Assembly (NCBI GenBank): GCA_030762935.1
Contig: CM060900.1
Span: 374,003,132-374,067,131, forward strand
DNA: 64,000 nt
Direction of reading: 5' to 3'
Source of the DNA: Hymenopus coronatus
Lineage: Eukaryota; Arthropoda; Insecta; Mantodea; Hymenopodidae
Shown: positions 59,180-64,000 of the stretch, piece after piece
Position numbering within the stretch: position 1 is the first letter of the stretch
How the letters are laid out: every line of letters begins with the position of its first letter
The notes under the pieces: generated by a model
Databases searched by the model: none
What the model saw: the letters and a program-made list of their open reading frames with translations, nothing else
Told to the model about the DNA's origin: nothing
Program-made: the position numbers and the translations under genes

Positions 59180-59464
59180 GAGGTGGCTTGTTAATACATC
59201 CAGGTAATGAGCGACTGGATGAAGACCTGTTTGGCAGGCCAGCAGCTGAGGTTTCCAGCAGGGTGGTCTGGTGTGCCTGTACTGTCCTATCTAGACCAAA
59301 GGGCATTGTTGAAAGCTCCAACAACCATGGCAAGAGCCATATCTCGCAGTGAAGAAAATTAACATTGTAGTCTACCATGTCCAGATGCTCCCCGGGGGAA
59401 AAGGCTAATGGTACAATTAGATAATCTAATCTAATCAAGATGACCAGCCTTGAGGAGAGAGTAG
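59180..59464 (+). pseudogene. Gypsy integrase C-terminal remnant
   Basis: Reading across frames gives MSDWMKTCLAG, FQQGGLVCLYCPI and TKGHC, then KLQQPWQEPYLAVKKINIVV followed by YHVQ, and VQLDNL. This is the tail of a csRN1-like integrase (SDRMKT ... FxxGDLVWLYxPxxxKGxxPKLQxPWxGPYxVxxxIxDVVYRVQ ... VVHLDRL). The same region is present, also broken, at 12.9-13.1 kb. An LTR follows. Confidence 0.75.
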
Positions 59465-59951
59465 TGTGAGTACATGAGCAAATAATGGAAGCGCTGAGCC
59501 TCTACATAGCTGCCGGGATTGTTGCAGGTGTGAACGACATGCACGAAGAGTGCTTTATGTAGTCACAAGAATTGTTGGGAATGTGAACACATGCTCAAGT
59601 GGCATTGGAACAAAGCAGACTGACCCATTTGTTACAGGTGGCTGCCTCCCTTAGATCAAAGAAACACCTGCAATATTTGCCCAGTAAACAAATGCTTTGT
59701 GTGCGCCTTCCGACAGTTCTGGAAACTTCCATGTAGGCCGGCTTAAGAGAATCCACCTCTATTGAGAATTCTTGCCTTTGTTATGGAGACTATGCAAGAG
59801 GAGCTTCTATGGCCAGGAGTCAAATCAGCTGTGACTGAGTTTTCAGTGAGAGCAGCTTGGTCAGAGAGTCAGCTGAGAAGTTGAGCATAGATGAGTGTCA
59901 AAGTGATGAATAAAAGTTGTTTGCAACAATTGAATCAGCCATTTTGTAACA
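59465..59951 (+). repeat. Putative Gypsy 3' LTR
   Basis: From TGTGAGTACATGAGC to CAGCCATTTTGTAACA, 487 bp directly after the integrase tail, with AATAAAAG at 59909. The TG...CA ends and position support an LTR, but it does not align clearly with the 13.1 and 54.0 kb LTRs, so it is a different subfamily. Confidence 0.55.
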
Positions 59952-60440
59952 ATATCTTCATCCTTTTTTTTGTGCCTTTCAATAAAGCTTTATTGTTTAT
60001 TTCTCTTTTCCTCCAAATATTCCCTAAGCCATTATTTTCTAAGATGTTTCTTAAATTGCTTATCCAATTGGTGCTTTGTAGACTTGTTTCTTGGCAGAAC
60101 AACTTCATATCCATTTTCAAGTCCTATACTGCAATACTGTGTAACATTCGAGAACAACATCATTAACCCTTTCCAACCATTTCACCTCCACCTCTGGCAT
60201 TTTATGCAGATCTAATCTCACAGTCATCGTAGTCTTATAACTTAAGAATTTATATTTAGAGGAATCAATTGCCTAAGTTATAGTCCACATTGAACACTGT
60301 CTATATTATTTGCTTGTATCCTCTTTTTAAGAACATACTTTTAGATGATTTTCTGGATATAAAATAACTAATAATACTGTTTTCTCATTTAATTACAGGA
60401 TCTGTTTTATCTATGTAGACGTAATTATCCTCACTTTATA

Positions 60441-60672
60441 CTCAGCCTTGCTGTGACTGAGTGGTTCAATCACTCGCCTCTCACCTAGGTGGCCTGGGTT
60501 CGATCCCAAGTGACCACATTTGGGATTTGTGGTGGACAAAGCAGCACAGGGGCTGGTTCTGTCAGTTTCCTCCATTATCACATTCCATCGGTGCTCCATC
60601 TTCATTCCATGTATCATCAGTGTCATCACTTGCAGTAACATTTATAGTGAAAGCAGGCTTTAATACTATAAA
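60441..60672 (+). repeat. SINE family 1, copy 5
   Basis: The head GCTGTGACTGAGTGGTTCAA (A box) and CCTGGGTTCGATCCCAAG (B box) is followed by TTTGTGGTGGACAAAGCAGC, the body and GAAAGCAGGCTTTAATACTA. The element is almost complete, without a clear A tail. Confidence 0.9.
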
Positions 60673-60689
60673 AAATCACTTTGTACTCA

Positions 60690-61580
60690 CAACTTCCTTT
60701 CTTCCATTTCTCATGTTTACTCAATTTATCTCCTCTCTTAGATATCAGAATGTTTGTTTTTTATTTCCTTACATTTAATCTCCATTATGCACATTAATTA
60801 TCTTTTTCTTGTAAAGATGATCTCAAGCCATTTACAGTAATACAGCTCACTAATTAATTCATCTACAAAAAGCAAACTCAAGATCTGCATATTATTTATC
60901 ACAGGCAAGAGATTATTGCTGTTGTTTATATTTTGTAATATCTTTGATAAATAAATTAAATGGAATTGGTCTAACTTGCATCCTTATATGAGCCTTATTT
61001 CTTGTTACTGCTACATTCTTTTTCATATTTTATTCAGAAAGTGTTGTCTTTATATAAACCTTTTGGAAAGAAGTTAGTTTTTAGTTTAGCAATGTGAGTT
61101 ATTTTCTCCAAATGCATTTACTATTAAGGATGCAAATGCCTGTTCAGAACTTAACTGATTACTATGCATACAAATTTTCTTGGTGCCTGACTTTCTGGTC
61201 TTCATTTGGTAGGTTTTGCACAATTTGGAAAGAAGAGCAAAGCAGCTACATTGAGACACAAAGTGCACTATACTCTCTGACATACAGTGGCTTCAATGCT
61301 AAGTGTCATTCTCACTGTTGGTCCCAGAGTGCAGACACATGTACATGCACTGTGCTTCATTTAATGATTCAGCTAGTTTGTGGTAAATTAGATAACCTAT
61401 TCATCTCAATGTCTAGGCTCCTCAAAGAAAGAATCTACCTTTGCTTGACAATACTATGGAGTGACAGGTGACTGGGCTCTTTCTTCTTCCCCTTGATCTT
61501 TGCTTCCCAGCACTCAAGAAGAGATGTGCACATAGTAGACCAGGAAGGGAGTCTTTAGTTAAGATTTGCTAATTAGGAGC
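60690..61580. other. Intronic sequence, no recognised features
   Basis: Open frames exist on both strands near 61.1-61.45 kb, but none has recognisable domains or flanking splice sites that fit the gene. Confidence 0.4.
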
Positions 61581-61589
61581 AGCATTTAC

Positions 61590-61694
61590 CTTTTGGAACA
61601 ACCTGACCAAGACTTCAGTGGTAGGTAATTCTCCAGTAGGTCCAACGTTATCTAGCAGCAAACTGATGAATTCCTTGCAGAAATCCTGTGTGAC
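61590..61694 (-). CDS. Exon 1 seen of PLEKHG-type RhoGEF: first part of DH domain
   Basis: This internal exon of 35 codons encodes the middle of a Dbl-homology (DH) domain, the fold that loads GTP onto Rho GTPases. The translation begins VTQDFCKEFISLLL and ends TTEVLVRLFQK. It matches the DH stretch where an F-W/C pair, a leucine-rich helix and a G-x-L-P turn precede the next helix in PLEKHG proteins. The donor is AAG|GTAAAT, in phase 0. The acceptor is placed at CATCCAG|GTC. A second CAG nine bases further on (CACAG|GAT, first base 61685) would also keep phase, so the start is uncertain by three residues. An in-frame TAA further upstream bounds the exon. It lies 5.2 kb upstream of the next exon. 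The preceding DH exons, with the conserved N-terminal DH helix, were not found before the window edge. The identification rests on fit with the following exons. Confidence 0.6.
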
Positions 61695-61868
61695 CTGGAT
61701 GGACATAAATTCAACATCAGCATCAAAATCACAAAACGTCATAATAATTATTTACTTTAATTCTCTAGTATTAATTCAAAATTCCTGCCCTAGTTTTATT
61801 TGATTTCATAGATGAAAAGCAAATACTGTATCATATGAATAACAGAAGAGGTGCGTGTGCGCGCGTGT

Positions 61869-61942
61869 GTGTGTGTGTAAGTGAGGGTGAGGGTGAGGGT
61901 GGGGGTGAGGGTGGGGGTGGGGTGGGGTGGGTGGGGGTGTGT
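61869..61942 (+). repeat. (GT)n and GGGTGA/GGGGT tract, G-quadruplex-prone
   Basis: A GT run leads into GAGGGTGAGGGTGAGGGTGG and further GGGGTG units, ending in GTGTGT. At least eight GGG runs lie on the plus strand, the template side for the host gene, about 200 bp upstream of the first recognised exon. Confidence 0.9.
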
Positions 61943-62477
61943 GTATTTTTTTTTTTTTTGTTTTATTTTTTTTCCAAGTAGGATATTAATATTCATAAGT
62001 CAATTCTTGAGATTGCTGCATAACGTCAAAGCTCTGTTTAGAATTACTGCCAGTTTAACATGTTACATACCCCTTAACTTGTTTACTGAGTAACCTACTT
62101 TGTGAAGGGTTATATTTTCTTCTCAAAGTAGTGTCAGTGTCTATATTGGATTTAATAGTATATATAACTAACTTTTAGAGAGTAAATTCTATATACTGAA
62201 TATCTGCATTTAGAACAAAAACTAAATTTCCATTTAAAACATATTATTGAATGGGATGGCTGGCATTTAAAGAGCCTACTTCCTAATCTGACAGTGACAG
62301 ACATTATTTACTGATCTACTCTGAACCTGGTGCTCAGTGGCTAAACTGAAACATGCAAGGTTTTAAGTAGTCACTACTGAGTACTATGTATACAAAGAAG
62401 CTACAAAATGGACATACATATCTAATTTAGTCTAATAATAATTCTTAAATCGGTAGAGTCAGACTGAAAAATTCAAT

Positions 62478-62555
62478 GCCATAGCCAGGATTTGAGCCAT
62501 GGATCTCCTGGTCTGTAGCCGATTGCTCTTCCCCTAAGCTACGATGGCAACATGC
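62478..62555 (-). tRNA. tRNA-like sequence, left arm (inverted copy)
   Basis: This is the reverse complement of the right-arm tRNA-like unit with substitutions, including GGCTCAAATCC for the B box and GCTTAGGGGAAGAGC for the A-box/D-arm region. It is also tRNA-derived and also lacks a good anticodon stem. Confidence 0.45.
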
Positions 62556-62707
62556 TGGCATAGAATTGAATTTTTCAACTGACTTGCATGTTTCCTGGTA
62601 AACCACAAGGTGATCTCAAGTTATTTTGAGATGACAACCCCAATGGCAACTTAAACATTGTGGTTTACCAGGAAACCTGTGAGTCAGTTGAAAAATTCAA
62701 TGCTATA

Positions 62708-62790
62708 CTGGCATGTTGCCGTAGTAGCTCAGTGGAAGAGCAACCGGCTAGAGACCAGGAATCTGTGGTTCAAATCCCGGCTATGGCAAT
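62708..62790 (+). tRNA. tRNA-like sequence, right arm
   Basis: GCCGTAGTAGCTCAGTGGAA ... GTGGTTCAAATCCCGGCTAT, ending GGC. The acceptor stem GCCGTAG/CTATGGC pairs over seven positions (one G-T). The D stem GCTC/GAGC is perfect and the B box GGTTCAAATCC is intact. The anticodon stem does not pair properly, so this is tRNA-derived rather than a functional tRNA gene. Confidence 0.5.
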
Positions 62791-62829
62791 GAATTTTTCA
62801 GTCTGACTCTACCTATCCAACTCCTGTCC

Positions 62830-64000
62830 TACACACGGCTTGTGTGAAAAAAAACAATTAAAACCAATAGTTCCTAAGTTCAATGTATGAAGTTTCTTAA
62901 TTATTTGCTCAGTAAGAATGCTTAAATAAGGCTGAGAAAAAAAACAACTAATATTTAACAAATATTTCACTTACTGTACAGACAATGGTGTAGTCAACTG
63001 ATATTTAGCAATAATTACTTTATACAAGAAAACTTCATTGACTAATAAATTAGATGCATATTGTTGTTTTAATAATTTTAAAATAAGAACTATCCAAACA
63101 CATATGCAGTGCCCAAATACTATTCAGCTATAAAGAAGTATACCTATTATTTTCCTATTCATTAAATTGTTTTAAGTATTTCATACTTTTTACTTAGATG
63201 AAATATTATGATTAAATATATAAGCACTGATGACAGGGTCATCCAGACAATTCTGTGCTCCCCTAATAATTCACTGATATGTCCCTACCCCCCACTCCCC
63301 AGTCAAGCCATGATGACAGGCACCACTATAAAAGCCCTGCAGCTTCATCCCCTCCATTCATAGAATTCTTACATCATTTCATGCATAAACAAGAAATCAT
63401 TGGCAAATGTTTAAGGAAGAATAGTCAAAACTATTACAACTTTCCATTACTCTGAACTCCCAGGTCCCCAAAGCATGTGCTTCTGTCTTATCATATTAGA
63501 AGCTTTGATTCTTGAATAGTAATCAAACATATCATATGGAGAGCTTTATTTTCTCTGATTAAGATATAAAATATAGAAGCCAATATCAGCTTTATAATTC
63601 ACACTTTCAAGAGTACACCATTATGTATAAATGTTTTAAGCAAAGAGATCAGAAAATAAATACATTCATTAGGAAGCATAATTATACAGACTTTATGTAA
63701 ATACCTAATGTGGAGCATGACATAACATGGTATGTTACCTACAAATAAATGCAAGAATAATTTTACAGTTACTTTTTGCCTTAGCCTACATAAAATCTGA
63801 GCTGTTTGTAGATAGTACTTGGTCACATTAAAAAAAAAAAGCATAGATATTATATGTATTTGACTTTTTGAAGATACTATTGTTATTTTTGTTTCTGGTT
63901 TCAGGGATTTTGAACATGCTGAAAGTAAACCCCAGTTTTCTATTACATAAGACTCTTACATTGTAATCATAAACATTAATGTGCTTATTATTATATGAAT
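62830..64000. other. Upstream intron sequence, no recognised features
   Basis: AT-rich. The missing upstream DH exons should lie further to the right; none was recognised up to the window edge. Confidence 0.4.

Larger units (their letters stand above)
62452..62813. mobile_element. Palindromic element with two inverted tRNA-like modules
   Basis: The left arm (62452-62608) and right arm (62658-62813) are reverse complements at roughly 85-90% over 156-157 bp, separated by 49 bp that contain a further hairpin (ATCTCAA/TTGAGAT). Each arm carries a tRNA-like sequence, and each tRNA-like unit is bounded by a TGAAAAATTCA inverted pair. There is no coding content. It could be a pair of SINEs inserted head to tail in inverted orientation, or a foldback element mobilised as one unit. 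Confidence 0.8.

Noticed and set aside
61094..61471. 125-codon plus-strand frame close to the DH exon
   Set aside because: Wrong strand for the host gene and no recognisable motif; composition is that of intron sequence.
62708..62790. Functional tRNA gene
   Set aside because: The anticodon stem does not pair, and the sequence is duplicated in an inverted arm of a repeat.

Overview
The window looks like a stretch of a repeat-laden, AT-rich invertebrate animal genome. There is no operon structure, introns are kilobases long, splice sites are GT-AG, microsatellites are long, and remnants of at least ten kinds of transposable element are present. The mix (csRN1-like Gypsy, piggyBac, a mariner-like element, RNase H-bearing LINEs, a DUF4780-like ORF, a Penelope-like element, several tRNA-derived SINEs) and the strong CpG depletion suit an arthropod such as a chelicerate. 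A mollusc cannot be excluded from sequence alone.

One host gene accounts for nearly all convincing exons and lies on the minus strand. Six exons join in phase into about 363 residues of a Rho guanine-nucleotide exchange factor of the PLEKHG type, with a DH domain followed by a PH domain. In transcription order they are 61694-61590, 56373-56224, 22122-21948, 19001-18706, 15185-14940 and 3351-3232, the last ending in a TGA. The introns are about 5.2, 34.1, 2.9, 3.5 and 11.6 kb. The N-terminal part, including the start of the DH domain, must lie beyond the right edge of the window. Positions below 3232 are 3' UTR or downstream sequence.

The introns hold the rest. The 11.6-kb last intron carries a fragment of an uncharacterised repeat protein (4.3 kb), a LINE with a C2H2 finger and RT (5.9-6.8 kb), a CpG-retaining domain (about 7.8-11.2 kb), a second, larger antisense copy of the uncharacterised repeat protein (10.9-12.0 kb), a Gypsy integrase plus LTR (12.3-13.5 kb) and a Penelope-like RT with GIY-YIG (13.6-14.2 kb). 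The 34-kb intron carries a Gypsy gag (25.3-27.6 kb), a DUF4780-like ORF with a hammerhead-like tail (35.8-36.4 kb), a BED-type finger (36.7 kb), piggyBac (38 and 46 kb), LINE RNase H (39.6-40.5 kb), mariner (42.6-43.1 kb), SINEs, a 578-bp hAT-like MITE (47.6-48.2 kb), a deleted Gypsy with LTR (52.5-54.4 kb) and a LINE tail followed by two 5S rRNA-like blocks (54.9-55.7 kb). The 5.2-kb intron holds a Gypsy integrase end with LTR and a SINE.

The oddest structure is at 62.45-62.81 kb: a near-perfect palindrome of two 157-bp arms, each containing a tRNA-like gene with recognisable A and B boxes and bounded by short inverted repeats. Also unusual are the paired 5S-like blocks behind a LINE, an unclassified repeat present three times (15.7, 50.1, 51.1 kb), and the sharply bounded CpG-retaining domain inside an otherwise CpG-poor gene. 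All protein identifications are by eye from translated sequence; no database search was possible.
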